Shown here piece by piece: positions 53,975-64,000 of a stretch of DNA of 64,000 nucleotides. Under the pieces are notes generated by a model that worked only from the letters and a program-made list of their open reading frames with translations, was not told the origin of the DNA and did no database searches. Each line of letters begins with the position of its first letter. Position 1 is the first letter of the stretch. Position numbers and translations under genes: made by a program. Origin of the DNA: Methylophaga lonarensis MPL (lineage in GTDB: Bacteria > Pseudomonadota > Gammaproteobacteria > Nitrosococcales > Methylophagaceae); NCBI RefSeq assembly GCF_000349205.1, contig NZ_APHR01000058.1, positions 17-64,016 of the forward strand. Reading direction: 5' to 3'.

Positions 53975-55105
53975 TGGAGTCTGACTTCAGTATCCAACGC
54001 CGCAAATCCCGTCAGATCATGGTGGGGGATGTGGCTATTGGCGGTGACGCTCCCATCGCTGTACAGAGTATGACCAACACCGAGACCACCGATGTTGCTG
54101 CAACAGTTGCACAGATTCAGGCCTTGCAGAAAGCCGGCGCTGATCTGGTTAGGGTGTCGGTACCAAGCATGGATGCCGCAGAAGCTTTTGGTCAGATTCG
54201 AAAACAAGTCACGTTGCCACTGATTGCAGACATTCACTTTGACTACAAAATTGCGCTGCGCGTCGCTGACCTGGGTGTTGATTGCTTGCGCATCAATCCC
54301 GGCAATATCGGTCGTGAAGATCGGGTCAGGGCGGTGATAGACAAAGCACGTGATGTTGGCATCCCGATCCGGATTGGTGTCAATGCCGGATCTCTGGAAA
54401 AAGATCTGCACAAAAAAGTATGGCGAACCGACCCCGGATGCTCTGGTCGAGTCAGCGATGCGCCATATCGATATTCTGGACCGACTTAACTTTCCTGATT
54501 TCAAAGTCAGCCTTAAAGCTTCTGATGTTTTCATGACAGTTTTTGCCTATCGAAAGCTGGCATCACAAATCGAGCAACCATTGCATCTTGGAATTACCGA
54601 AGCCGGCGGTTTACGAAGCGGCTCAGTGAAATCAGCCATCGGTCTTGGCATGCTGCTCGCCGAAGGTATTGGCGATACCATTCGTGTTTCGCTCGCTGCC
54701 GATCCGGTAGAAGAAATTCGTGTTGGCTTTGATATTCTCAAAAGTTTGAGAATTCGTAACAAGGGCATCAACCTGATTGCCTGCCCGTCATGCTCTCGTC
54801 AACAGTTTGATGTGATTGCCACTGTTAATGCCCTGGAAGCACGCCTTGAAGACATCACTGAACCGATGGATGTCGCAGTCATTGGTTGTGTGGTCAACGG
54901 ACCAGGTGAAGCCAAGGAGGCCGCCATTGGCCTGACCGGTGGTACCCCAAATTTGCTCTATAAAGACGGCAAACCTCATCACAAGGTGGACAACGAGTCA
55001 TTGGTTGATGAGCTGGAGCGTGAAATCAGACAACGCATTGCCTTGCGTCAGCAAACCGAATCCAAAGAAAAAGTAATTCCGATAAAGGACATCAGCAAAA
55101 CGTGA
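53974..55105 (+). CDS. ispG: 4-hydroxy-3-methylbut-2-enyl diphosphate synthase IspG, with one-base frameshift
   Basis: An MEP-pathway [4Fe-4S] enzyme. Reading begins at ATG 53974 (overlapping the rodZ stop, with GTG 53971 as an alternative). It is in frame to LEKDLHKK near 54415, then the conserved sequence continues in the next frame ([20 protein letters not shown]) to the stop at 55105. The iron-sulfur cysteines lie in [11 protein letters not shown] and [10 protein letters not shown]. The lesion is one extra A in CACAAAAAAGTATGG (A run 54414-54419): five A restore HKKYGEP. Corrected length is about 376 residues, normal for IspG. As IspG is normally essential, the shift is most likely a sequence error. 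It overlaps hisS by 4 bases. Confidence 0.9.
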
Positions 55106-56358
55106 CAGAAACCATCCGTTCAGTTCGGGGAATGAACGACATACTTCCCGAAGTCACTCCTTACTGGCAATCCATAGAACAAACGCTCAAGGACACGCTT
55201 GCCGGTTATGGCTATCAGGAAATCAGATTTCCGATTGTCGAAAAAACCGAGCTGTTCAAGCGCTCTATTGGCGAAGTGACCGATATTGTCGAAAAAGAGA
55301 TGTACACCTTTGAAGACCGTAACGGCGATAGCCTGACCTTAAGGCCTGAAGGCACTGCTGGCTGTGTCCGGGCTGCGATGGAAAATGGCTTGCTTAATCA
55401 AACTCAGCGACTCTGGTACAGCGGTCCCATGTTTCGACATGAACGCCCCCAGAAAGGCCGTTATCGGCAGTTTCATCAATTGGGTGTCGAGGCCTATGGG
55501 TTTTCAGGGCCTGATATCGACGCTGAAATGATTTTGATGACGGCGCGTCTCTGGAAAAAACTGGGACTGAACGGCGTCACATTACAAATCAACTCGTTGG
55601 GCACTACGGAAGCACGCCAGCAATATCGGCAACAGTTAGTCGCTTATTTCGAGGCAAATCATCAGTTACTGGATGAAGATAGCCAGAGACGTCTGCACAG
55701 TAATCCGCTGCGTATTCTTGATAGTAAAAATCCTGAGATGCAGGCGTTGAATGAAGCAGCGCCCAAGCTGTTGGATCATCTTGATGATGAGTCTCGGGCA
55801 CATTTTCAGACACTTTGTGCCATGCTTGATGCGGCCGGTGTGCCTTATGAGATTAACCCACGACTGGTGCGTGGGCTCGACTACTACGGAAAAACGGTTT
55901 TTGAATGGGTGACTGATCAGCTGGGTGCCCAGGGAACCGTTTGTGCCGGCGGTCGATATGATGCTCTGGTACAGCAACTGGGTGGCAAGGCCTCAACCGC
56001 CATCGGTTTTGCGATTGGACTTGAGCGACTAATCGCCTTGTTGGAAGCCAATGATGCTTTACCAAAGCCAGAAGCTGTAGACGCTTATCTGGTAGCGGTT
56101 GGTGAGCAGGCCAGCAAGCAATCACTATTATTGGCAGAGCAGCTGCGTGATCAGTTGCCTGACATTAAGTTGCTATGCCACTGTGGCGGTGGTAGTTTTA
56201 AGAACCAGTTTAAACGAGCTGACCGGAGTGGTGCTCGCTGGACACTGATCCTGGGGGACGATGAGGTTGCAAACAAGGTCATTGGCGTAAAAGTCATGGC
56301 AACGGGGGAGCAGCACACCATCGAATGGAATGCGCTTGCAGCATTTCTGGCTCAGTAA
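55102..56358 (+). CDS. hisS: histidyl-tRNA synthetase
   Basis: A 418-residue class II synthetase. The N-terminal [18 protein letters not shown] is typical; motif 2 is [18 protein letters not shown]; the His-specific motif is [14 protein letters not shown]; motif 3 region is [13 protein letters not shown]. The C-terminal anticodon-binding domain follows. The start is GTG 55102 overlapping the ispG stop (GTGA). In many relatives yfgM-bamB-der follow; here pgi follows. Confidence 0.95.
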   Translation: MTETIRSVRGMNDILPEVTPYWQSIEQTLKDTLAGYGYQEIRFPIVEKTELFKRSIGEVTDIVEKEMYTFEDRNGDSLTLRPEGTAGCVRAAMENGLLNQTQRLWYSGPMFRHERPQKGRYRQFHQLGVEAYGFSGPDIDAEMILMTARLWKKLGLNGVTLQINSLGTTEARQQYRQQLVAYFEANHQLLDEDSQRRLHSNPLRILDSKNPEMQALNEAAPKLLDHLDDESRAHFQTLCAMLDAAGVPYEINPRLVRGLDYYGKTVFEWVTDQLGAQGTVCAGGRYDALVQQLGGKASTAIGFAIGLERLIALLEANDALPKPEAVDAYLVAVGEQASKQSLLLAEQLRDQLPDIKLLCHCGGGSFKNQFKRADRSGARWTLILGDDEVANKVIGVKVMATGEQHTIEWNALAAFLAQ

Positions 56359-56392
56359 TATCAACGGAATTTAAAAGAATAAATACGGCACT

Positions 56393-58033
56393 ATGACACC
56401 CTTAAATATTCCAGAATGGCAGTCGCTTGATCGGCACTACGGTGATATCAAGTTTTTATCAATGCGTGAGCAATTCGCGCTGGACTCTGGTCGATTCGAA
56501 CGGTTCACGATTAGAAGTGGTGAACTGTTATTGGATTATTCCAAAAATCGAATTACTCAGGAGACCATCGACAAACTGATTGCATTGGCTCAAGCCGTCA
56601 ATATGAAAGACTGGACGGAGCGGATGTTTACCGGTGATATCATCAATCACACCGAGGGCAGGGCGGTACTGCACACAGCGTTGCGTAACCGCTCAAATTC
56701 ACCGGTGTTGGTAGATGGCCAGGATGTAATGCCGCTGGTCAATGCCGTTTTGGAAAAAATGGCTCGTTTCTGCGAGCAGGTTCATAGCGGTAGCTGGCTT
56801 GGTTATTCCGGCAAAAAAATTACCGATATCGTCAACATTGGCATTGGTGGTTCAGATCTTGGACCTGCGATGATCTGTGATGCACTGGAGCCTTATGGCA
56901 TTGACGGTTTGTCGGTACATTTTGTTTCTAATGTTGACGGCACGGATCTGAGTACAACCCTGGAGAAGCTGAATCCAGAAACCACCTTGTTTGTGGTGGC
57001 TTCAAAAACATTTACCACCCAGGAAACTCTGACCAACGCGCAGTCAGCAAGACAATGGTTCCTGAAATCCGCTCAACAGTCAGATGTCGCCAAACATTTT
57101 GTCGCGGTGTCGACCAATGCCGAAGCTGTTGCGGCGTTTGGTATTGATACGGCCAATATGTTTGAGATTTGGGATTGGGTAGGCGGACGCTACTCACTGT
57201 GGAGCGCGATTGGTTTGCCAATTGCCCTCTACGTAGGCATGGATAATTTCGAGCGTTTGCTCGATGGTGGTCATGCGATGGACTTGCATTTCCGTAATCA
57301 GCCACTTGCCGAAAATATCCCGGTAATCATGGGGATGCTGGGCATCTGGTATGTGAACTTCTTCAACAGTCAGACGCATGCGATTGTGCCTTATGACCAT
57401 TCGCTTGCCCGCTTTCCAAGTCATATGCAGCAGCTGGATATGGAAAGCAACGGCAAGTTTATTAATCGTCAGGGAGCTCGTATCAACTATAAAACCGGGC
57501 CTGTGATCTGGGGAACCCCCGGGACTAACGGCCAGCATGCCTACTTTCAGTTGATTCATCAGGGCACGCAGTTAATTCCAGTTGATTTTGTTTTACCAGT
57601 CAACAGTCATTATCCAGAATGTGATCATCAATCAATTTTACTGGCGAATGGACTTGCTCAGGCCGAAGCTTTGATGAAAGGTAAAACAGCGGAAGAAGTC
57701 AGAAGTGAACTGGTCAAGGAGGGCTATGAAGGCAAAGCACTGGAAGCCTTACTGCCGCATAAGGTGTTTCCCGGGAATCGCCCCAGCAATGCGCTGTTAT
57801 TCCCTAAACTGACACCGGAAATGCTCGGCCAGTTGGTTGCTCTCTATGAGCACAAAGTCTTTGTCCAAGGCGTGGTATGGAACATCAACTCGTTCGACCA
57901 GTGGGGTGTGGAGCTGGGTAAACAACTGGCAAAAGCCATCCTGCCAGATTTGTTGGCAGCGGATGAGTCAATTTCTGAACACGACAGTTCAACCACTGAG
58001 CTGATTCGCCTGATCCGGCAGTTGCGTCAATAA
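56393..58033 (+). CDS. pgi: glucose-6-phosphate isomerase
   Basis: 546 residues. It interconverts glucose-6-P and fructose-6-P. Signature regions VASKTFTTQETLTNA and WDWVGGRYSLWSAIGLPIAL are present, as are DGTDLSTTLEKL, the phosphate-binding GIGGSDLGP, and a C-terminal GVELGKQLAK. Length is typical. It sits at the border of the glycogen region, supplying hexose phosphates for GlgC. It is convergent with the PPK2 gene, 9 bp apart. Confidence 0.95.
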   Translation: MTPLNIPEWQSLDRHYGDIKFLSMREQFALDSGRFERFTIRSGELLLDYSKNRITQETIDKLIALAQAVNMKDWTERMFTGDIINHTEGRAVLHTALRNRSNSPVLVDGQDVMPLVNAVLEKMARFCEQVHSGSWLGYSGKKITDIVNIGIGGSDLGPAMICDALEPYGIDGLSVHFVSNVDGTDLSTTLEKLNPETTLFVVASKTFTTQETLTNAQSARQWFLKSAQQSDVAKHFVAVSTNAEAVAAFGIDTANMFEIWDWVGGRYSLWSAIGLPIALYVGMDNFERLLDGGHAMDLHFRNQPLAENIPVIMGMLGIWYVNFFNSQTHAIVPYDHSLARFPSHMQQLDMESNGKFINRQGARINYKTGPVIWGTPGTNGQHAYFQLIHQGTQLIPVDFVLPVNSHYPECDHQSILLANGLAQAEALMKGKTAEEVRSELVKEGYEGKALEALLPHKVFPGNRPSNALLFPKLTPEMLGQLVALYEHKVFVQGVVWNINSFDQWGVELGKQLAKAILPDLLAADESISEHDSSTTELIRLIRQLRQ

Positions 58034-58042
58034 ACGCAAAGC

Positions 58043-58807
58043 CTAGCTGACGCCATCAGTCTTGCGTCGCCGTCTTTGAGCCCGTTCAGGTTCAAAGACG
58101 GCGTCTGAGTCAATATTCTCAGTCAAGCGTACATCTTTGCCGTCGTAAGTAAGGCGATGTAAAAAATGTCTCATGCAGTTTAACCTGGCCGATTTTTTAT
58201 CATCTGAACGAATAATGACCCAGGGAGATTCCTCACTATGAGTATGTTCAAACATGGTCTGTTTGGCCTGAGTATATTCCTGCCATTTTTCCTGGGCGGC
58301 TATATCAATCGGACTTAGTTTCCAGTCTTTCAACGGGCTGTTAAGTCGGGCTTCAAAGCGGCGTTTTTGCTCTTGCTGGCTGACAGAAAACCAGTATTTG
58401 AACAACCATATTCCATCATCAATCAGCATTTTTTCCAGGGCCGGTGCCTGCTGCAGAAAGCGCAGGTAATCTGATTCGCTACAAAAGCCCATGACCTTTT
58501 CAACGCCAGCCCGGTTGTACCAGCTTCGATCAAACAGCACTATTTCCCCAGCAGTTGGTAAATGCTCTATGTAACGTTGAAAGTACCATTGACCCCGCTC
58601 TGTACCATTGGGCTTGCTGAGCGCAACAATACGCGCTGTTCTGGGATTTAGATGCTCAGTGAAGCGCTTGATGGCACCCCCTTTACCTGATGCATCACGC
58701 CCCTCAAACAGAATGACAATTCGCTGATCCTGCTGATGTGCCCAGCGCTGAACTTTGAGCAGTTCGATCTGCAGGGCTTCTTTTTCAGTGTGGTAGCGAC
58801 TGGCCAT
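58043..58807 (-). CDS. ppk2: polyphosphate kinase 2
   Basis: A 254-residue PPK2 family enzyme that phosphorylates nucleoside diphosphates from polyphosphate or makes polyphosphate. Walker A-like FEGRDASGKGGAIKRF, Walker B LFDRSWYNRAGVE, and the lid motif KYWFSVSQQEQKRRF are all present. It has a single-domain (class I-type) length. A basic Arg-rich tail (RAQRRRRK) ends it. One base separates its start from the glgB stop, so it is likely co-transcribed with glgB. Confidence 0.9.
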   Translation of the reverse strand: MASRYHTEKEALQIELLKVQRWAHQQDQRIVILFEGRDASGKGGAIKRFTEHLNPRTARIVALSKPNGTERGQWYFQRYIEHLPTAGEIVLFDRSWYNRAGVEKVMGFCSESDYLRFLQQAPALEKMLIDDGIWLFKYWFSVSQQEQKRRFEARLNSPLKDWKLSPIDIAAQEKWQEYTQAKQTMFEHTHSEESPWVIIRSDDKKSARLNCMRHFLHRLTYDGKDVRLTENIDSDAVFEPERAQRRRRKTDGVS

Positions 58808-58808
58808 T

Positions 58809-60982
58809 TCAGCGACTTTTTACAAGTACCAGTCCTGCCAGTGGCGGCAGATCCAGTGCCAACGAAAAGGGTCTGTCAGACCATGGTTTATGTTCGGCAT
58901 CAATCAAAATAGCCGCTGGGTAATTACTGCCAGCATAGTATTCTGAATCCGAGTTCAGTATCACTTGATACTGGCCGGCTTCAGGCACGCCAATTCGGTA
59001 CTGCTTGCGAACCACCGGTGTGAAGTTCAGCAGTGTGATGGTGTAATCCTCTGCTGCCTTACGCATGAAACTGATGATGGAGTGTTCGTGATCTGTACAG
59101 TCAATCCATTCAAACCCCTGTGCATCAAAGTCATACTGATGTAAGGCTGCATAACGTCGGTAAATCGCGTTCAGATCGGCTACCAGCTTTTGTAAGCCTG
59201 ATGCATCGGGTAGTCGAGCACATACCAGTCGAGCGCTTTATCACAGTTCCATTCCGAACCTTGTCCGAACTCGGAGCCCATGAACAACAGTTTTTTGCCG
59301 GGATAGGTGAACATGAAGGTGTACAGCAATCGCAGGTTGGCAAACCGTTGCCACTCATCACCGGGCATCTTGTAGAGCATTGATCGCTTGCCATGCACAA
59401 CCTCATCATGTGAAAACGGTAATACAAAGTTTTCTGTAAATGCGTAAAGCAGGCCAAAGGTCAGCTGATCGTGGTGATAACGCCTATGCACCGGATCTTG
59501 TTGCATATATTGCAGTATGTCGTGCATCCATCCCATGTTCCATTTCATGGAAAAACCCAGGCCCCCCATATCCGCCGGCCGAGAGACCATTGGGTATGAA
59601 GTTGACTCTTCAGCCGCAATAATACAGCCGGGATGCGCCTGATGCAGCACGCTGTTGAGATGCTGCAGAAAAGCGATAACCTCCAGGTTTTCCCGACCGC
59701 CATAGATGTTGGGCAGCCACTGACCATCCTCACGGGAATAATCCAGATAGAGCATCGAAGCCACTGCATCGACCCGTAAACCGTCGATGTGAAACTCTTC
59801 CAGCCAGAAGAAGGCGCTGGAGAGCAGAAAGTTTCTTACTTCATTTCGGCCGTAGTTGAAGATCAACGTACCCCAGTCCTGATGTTCTCCGAGTCTTGGA
59901 TCTTCATGTTCGTAGAGTGCTGTGCCATCAAATCTAGCCAGGCCATGAGCGTCTTTTGGAAAATGTCCTGGCACCCAGTCGAGAATGACGCCAATTCCAG
60001 CAAGATGGCATTGCTCGACAAAATAGCGAAAATCATCGGGTGAGCCGAATCGACTGGTGGCAGCGAAGTATCCTGTGGTCTGATAGCCCCATGAAGCATC
60101 GAGTGGATGCTCGGTAACGGGCAGAAGTTCAATGTGAGTAAAGCCCTGCTGCTGAACATAGGGCACCAGTCTGTCGGCGAGTTCTCTGTAACCCAGAAAA
60201 CCTCCATCATGATCACGCTGCCAGGAACCAAGATGTACTTCATAGACCGAATGGGGGGCATGAAGCCAGTTGGTTCGCTCACGTTTATCCATCCAGTCCT
60301 TGTCACGCCAGTTGAAGCTCTCTGGTTTCATCACAACCGAGGCTGTTCCAGGGCGAAGTTCTGTTTGTTGGGCGTAAGGATCCATCTTTAGATGCAGACT
60401 ACCCTGTTGTTGATTGAGGATTTCGAACTTGTATAAGGCGCCGGCTCGAACACCCGGAATAAATAACTCCCAGACCCCACTGTGACCACAGACTCGCATT
60501 GGGTGACAGCGACCATCCCATTGATTGAAATCACCCACCACACTGACGCGTTGTGCATTGGGTGCCCAAGTGGCAAACAGTACGCCGGCTACACCATCAA
60601 CAACGCGATGATGGGCACCCAGAACACGGTAGGCGTGCCAGTGTTTTCCCTCAGAGAACAGGTGCAGGTCAAAGTCCGAAATTTGTTTGTCAAAACAATA
60701 GGGATCGTAATGTGATCGTTCTTGTTGCTGATTATCCAGCCGGTGAATCTGATAAGGCTTTTTAATATCGGCAGCGTCACCGGTCCAGGTAAAAAAGTCA
60801 GTGCCTTCGATACGCTTCATTCTTCGTTCTGCATCGAGCCAGGCTTCCTGGGTCGCTGGCAGAAAAGCGTTGATTGTGGCTTGCTTGTCATGACGATGAA
60901 ACCCGAGGATGTTAAAGGGATCATGGTGCCGGGCTTCTATGATTTTGAGGCGATCTTCACTAAGTTTTTTTTCCAAAACCAT
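58809..60982 (-). CDS. glgB: 1,4-alpha-glucan branching enzyme GlgB, with one-base frameshift
   Basis: A GH13 enzyme forming alpha-1,6 branches in glycogen. The minus-strand frame from ATG 60982 is open for 600 residues to TAG 59180. The C-terminal part ([15 protein letters not shown] ... [13 protein letters not shown]) continues in another frame to 58809. One missing A in the coding-strand A4 run at 59191-59188 explains it: AAAAA restores YKKLVADLN. Corrected length is about 724 residues, matching E. coli GlgB. The catalytic nucleophile Asp is in [12 protein letters not shown], the Glu in [10 protein letters not shown], and [13 protein letters not shown] is intact. The N-terminal CBM48 region is about residues 105-210. 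It is divergent from glgC. Confidence 0.9.
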
Positions 60983-61087
60983 AGGGTTTGAATCCTGTCT
61001 GAATTATTTTATTGCTGTTGGTTGTCTGCTTGTGGCAGGCTAATCGGCATTCCATCACAATTGATAGCAAGGCCTGGAGTTTGTTTT

Positions 61088-62356
61088 ATGTCGAAGAGCA
61101 ATAGTACGCGGTTTGTGAGTCGTCTGACCAGAGATACTCTGGCATTGATTCTGGCCGGTGGCAGAGGATCACGTCTCAAGCAACTCACAGACTGGCGTGC
61201 GAAGCCCGCAGTTCCTTTTGGTGGCAAGTTCCGAATCATCGATTTTCCGTTATCCAACTGTGTGAATTCCGGTATTCGTCGGGTTGGAGTCTTAAGTCAG
61301 TACAAATCTCACTCACTTATTCGACATATCCAGCAAGGCTGGGGTTTTATGCGAGGTGAACTGGGGGAATTTGTTGAGCTCTTGCCAGCTTCTCAGCGAA
61401 CTGAAGAGGGCTGGTATCTTGGTACGGCAGATGCGGTTTATCAGAATATCGATATTCTGCGTAACCACAACCCAGAATACGTGTTGATTCTGGCAGGTGA
61501 TCACATTTACAAAATGGACTATGGTGACATGTTGGCTGAGCACGTGGCTCAGAATGCCGACATGACAATTGGTTGCATTGAAGTGCCTTTGGATCAGGCA
61601 AAAGCCTTTGGCGTAATGTCTGTGGATGATAATCGCCGGATTATCGATTTCAATGAAAAACCAGCCGAGCCCACGCCAATTCCAGGACGAGAAGATGTGG
61701 CACTTGCTTCGATGGGGATATATATCTTCAATGCTGCGTTCCTTTACGAGCAGTTGATCAAGGACGCGGACTCAAGCAAATCGAGTCATGACTTTGGTCA
61801 CGACATCATTCCATCGCTGATTCGCAAATATAAAGTCGTTGCCTTCCCTTATAAAGATGTTCAGGGCAATGACCCTGGTTACTGGCGCGACGTGGGGACC
61901 ATTGATGCGTTCTGGTCAGCGAATCTGGAACTGATTGGTGTGACACCTGAGTTGAATCTTTACGATGATGATTGGCCGATATGGACACATCAGGCCCAGC
62001 TGCCACCTGCAAAATTTGTCTTTGATGATGACGACCGCCGCGGCATGGCGGTGGATTCAATGGTGTCTGGAGGTTGCATCATCTCCGGTTCAGTGGTCCG
62101 CCACTCGGTTCTGTTTTCCAACGTGCAGGTACATAGTTTTTCTGAAATAGAGGATTGTGTGGTCTTGCCTGATGTCAGCATCGGCAGACATTGCAGATTG
62201 AAAAAGGTGGTCTTTGACAAGGGCTGTGAAGTCCCGCCAAACACCGAAATCGGTTTTGACGCCAAGCGTGATGCCGAGCGTTTTTATGTGTCACCCAATG
62301 GGGTGGTGTTGGTTACTCCTGAAATGCTGGGGCAAAACTATCGCTATGTCCGCTAA
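61088..62356 (+). CDS. glgC: glucose-1-phosphate adenylyltransferase
   Basis: About 422 residues from ATG 61088; an upstream in-frame start at 61022 is unlikely. It makes ADP-glucose, the first committed step of glycogen synthesis. The nucleotide motif is [20 protein letters not shown], and the substrate region includes YRGTADAV-like [24 protein letters not shown] and IDFNEKP. The C-terminal left-handed beta-helix holds the hexapeptide repeats. Allosteric Arg/Lys are present in [15 protein letters not shown]. Its last bases overlap the GH57 gene. Confidence 0.93.
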   Translation: MSKSNSTRFVSRLTRDTLALILAGGRGSRLKQLTDWRAKPAVPFGGKFRIIDFPLSNCVNSGIRRVGVLSQYKSHSLIRHIQQGWGFMRGELGEFVELLPASQRTEEGWYLGTADAVYQNIDILRNHNPEYVLILAGDHIYKMDYGDMLAEHVAQNADMTIGCIEVPLDQAKAFGVMSVDDNRRIIDFNEKPAEPTPIPGREDVALASMGIYIFNAAFLYEQLIKDADSSKSSHDFGHDIIPSLIRKYKVVAFPYKDVQGNDPGYWRDVGTIDAFWSANLELIGVTPELNLYDDDWPIWTHQAQLPPAKFVFDDDDRRGMAVDSMVSGGCIISGSVVRHSVLFSNVQVHSFSEIEDCVVLPDVSIGRHCRLKKVVFDKGCEVPPNTEIGFDAKRDAERFYVSPNGVVLVTPEMLGQNYRYVR

Positions 62357-64000
62357 ACTTAAAGTCGTACTTTGCTGGCACATGCACCAGCCGCAATACA
62401 GCGAGCCTATGGGAGGCATGTATCAGCTGCCATGGACGTATCTACATGCCATCAAGGACTATGTGGACATGGCCTGGCATTTGGAAAATATTCCTGACGC
62501 ACATGCAGTTGTTAATTTTGCACCTACCTTGCTGGAACAACTGGCTGATTACAACCAACAACTCAAAGGTAGATTCAAGGGAACAGGCTGTCTCAAAGAT
62601 CCACTGTTGCTGGCGCTGGATTCACCAGTGCAGCCTGCTCATATCGAAGATCGCAGACAACTGATCAATGCCTGTCTGCGATTAAACGATGAAAAGCTGG
62701 TACAGCCTTTTCCTGCCTTTGCCAAACTGGCAGAGATTGCACGCTGGGCGCTCGAAGATGCGGATCGACTCTGTTATGTCAATGATCAGTGCCTTATCGA
62801 TATGCTGGTCTGGTATCACCTCGCCTGGATGGGTGAATCGGTGAAGCGAAATGATGTGCGCATCCAGGCATTGATGAACAAAGCCCGGCAATTCAGTTTT
62901 CATGATCGACGGCAATTGATGATCGTGATTGGCGAGTTGCTTGATGGATTGATTCCCCGTTACAAAAAGCTGGCAGAGTTGGGGCGTGTCGAGTTGTCAG
63001 TCACCCCCTATGCCCATCCGATTTTGCCATTGATGCTCGACATTAACAGTACCCTTGAGGCCATGCCGGATGCACCGCTACCGGTGCACAAATGCTATCC
63101 AGATGGACAGCAGCGTGCAGACTGGCACATGGAAGAGGGAATCAGTGTCTTTGAATCCTTTTTTGGTTTTCGTCCTGCCGGTTGCTGGCCTTCTGAGGGG
63201 GCGGTCTCGACGGAGGCTCTGGCATTGATAGATCGCCATGGTTTTAAATGGGCTGCTTCTGGAGAAAATGTGCTGAGAAACAGCCTGCGGCAATCGGGCC
63301 TTGATGACAATGCAATTCACAAGCCTTATCACCTGCCAGGGCAAAAGCTTGCTTGTTTTTTCCGTGATGACGGACTTTCGGATCTGATTGGTTTTACTTA
63401 CACCGGTTGGACGGCAGATGATGCGGTGAGTGACTTTGTGCATCATCTCAGCAACATTCAAGCGACCACCGACGATGACAAGGACAGGGTGGTATCTGTC
63501 ATTCTGGATGGAGAAAACGCATGGGAATACTATTCCTATAATGGCTTTTACTTCCTGCAATCGTTGTATCGCAGACTTGCTGCTCATCCCGATATTGAAT
63601 TAACCACGTTTTCAAATTGCCTGACAAAAGGTCATGTGAAGCCCGCCGAGCTACCGGTCATGATGGCGGGCAGCTGGGTTTATGGCACCTTCTCTACCTG
63701 GATTGGTGATGAAGATAAGAATCGTGCCTGGGATTTGTTGACGGAGGCCAAGCAAGCCTATGACGAGGTGATGGCAGAGCAGAATTTTGAGCCGGAAACG
63801 CAAGCTGCAATTGAGCGACAACTGGCTATTTGCGAAGGCTCCGATTGGTTCTGGTGGTTTGGTGACTACAATTCGGCAGATAGTGTCAGTGATTTTGACC
63901 GGCTCTATAGATTGCATCTTTCCAATCTATATCAAATGCTGGGGCTGGAAGTACCCCAGAAATTATCGGAAACCATTTCACTGGGTGGGGCGGGAGCTGA
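62346..64000 (+). CDS. GH57 alpha-glucan-active glycosidase (cut by window edge)
   Basis: A frame open to the right edge from ATG 62346, overlapping the glgC end by 11 bases; 551 residues visible. The GH57 motifs appear in order: CWHMHQPQY (motif 1), YAHPILPL (motif 2), [10 protein letters not shown] (motif 3, nucleophile Glu), [10 protein letters not shown] (motif 4, catalytic Asp), and [12 protein letters not shown] (motif 5). It is an amylase, amylopullulanase or 4-alpha-glucanotransferase type. Coupled translation with glgC implies a role in glycogen synthesis or turnover. No signal peptide, so cytoplasmic. glgA, if present, lies outside. Confidence 0.85.
   Translation, partial: MSAKLKVVLCWHMHQPQYSEPMGGMYQLPWTYLHAIKDYVDMAWHLENIPDAHAVVNFAPTLLEQLADYNQQLKGRFKGTGCLKDPLLLALDSPVQPAHIEDRRQLINACLRLNDEKLVQPFPAFAKLAEIARWALEDADRLCYVNDQCLIDMLVWYHLAWMGESVKRNDVRIQALMNKARQFSFHDRRQLMIVIGELLDGLIPRYKKLAELGRVELSVTPYAHPILPLMLDINSTLEAMPDAPLPVHKCYPDGQQRADWHMEEGISVFESFFGFRPAGCWPSEGAVSTEALALIDRHGFKWAASGENVLRNSLRQSGLDDNAIHKPYHLPGQKLACFFRDDGLSDLIGFTYTGWTADDAVSDFVHHLSNIQATTDDDKDRVVSVILDGENAWEYYSYNGFYFLQSLYRRLAAHPDIELTTFSNCLTKGHVKPAELPVMMAGSWVYGTFSTWIGDEDKNRAWDLLTEAKQAYDEVMAEQNFEPETQAAIERQLAICEGSDWFWWFGDYNSADSVSDFDRLYRLHLSNLYQMLGLEVPQKLSETISLGGAGA

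Noticed and set aside
54405-54425. Programmed frameshift in ispG
   Set aside because: A +1 shift would be needed at a plain A run with no known stimulatory element, and ispG is not known to use one; an indel error is simpler.

Overview
The window comes from a gammaproteobacterial chromosome of moderate GC. The evidence is the gene order rlmN-pilW-rodZ-ispG-hisS, the divergent bamE/fur pair, recN-nadK, coq7, cheV and rnr. A marine methylotroph of the Methylophaga/Piscirickettsiaceae type is my best guess from general gene content; that is inference, and no methanol-oxidation gene is present to confirm it. The left edge cuts a PAS-like signalling gene and the right edge cuts a GH57 glycosidase.

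Layout. 1-1634: the end of a signalling gene, a long stretch without a convincing gene, and a decayed gene. 1695-3720: an ACR3/BASS-type transporter and an exported protein of unknown function. 3835-8226: a periplasmic molybdenum hydroxylase operon (iorA-iorB-xdhC-mocA-like), followed by a MarR regulator with an operator-like palindrome inside its promoter and a His-rich exported protein. 9593-29971: a large nitrate assimilation region. It holds nirB-nirD-small ORF-nasA, an outer-membrane porin, a NIT-type nitrate sensor and a separate ANTAR antiterminator, a nitrate ABC transporter, an MFS nitrate transporter and a fused PP2C phosphatase/Ser-Thr kinase. Interleaved are a CACHE-GGDEF cyclase, an EAL phosphodiesterase and a PilJ/NarX-like-GGDEF cyclase. 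29974-34206: a lipoprotein, an SMP-30-like propeller, a catalase-like protein, an isochorismatase-family hydrolase and a di-heme peroxidase. 34842-37454: tRNA-Thr and tRNA-His, rnr, tRNA-Leu. 37924-45377: cheV, a frameshifted GGDEF gene, coq7, a PilZ protein, a Lon-like protease, a small exported protein and a remarkable Trp-repeat protein. 45447-58033: housekeeping genes. 58043-64000: a polyphosphate kinase 2 and glycogen genes (glgB divergent from glgC-GH57).

How the nitrate region appears to be wired. Four sequences fit the sigma-54 -24/-12 consensus with exact GG-N10-GC spacing, in front of nirB, the NIT/ANTAR operon, the ABC operon and the MFS transporter. NtrC-like dyads lie upstream of at least three of them. 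Perfect IHF-consensus sites sit just upstream of two. The leader of the ABC operon can form two hairpins whose six-base loops both read AnnGnn, the signature of ANTAR-bound antiterminator RNAs. The inferred scheme is that nitrogen limitation (NtrC) and nitrate (NIT to ANTAR) jointly open the transporter operon, and that the last gene of that operon (EAL) passes the signal to c-di-GMP.

The strongest novelty candidate is the 414-residue protein at 44133-45377. It is built almost entirely of about 27 units of roughly 15 residues, each with a [KH]WYEAN-like core, and shows an internal duplication of about 183 residues.

Three conserved genes (ispG, glgB and a GGDEF gene) each carry a single-base frameshift in a short A tract. 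ispG is normally essential, so sequence error is more likely than three inactivations.
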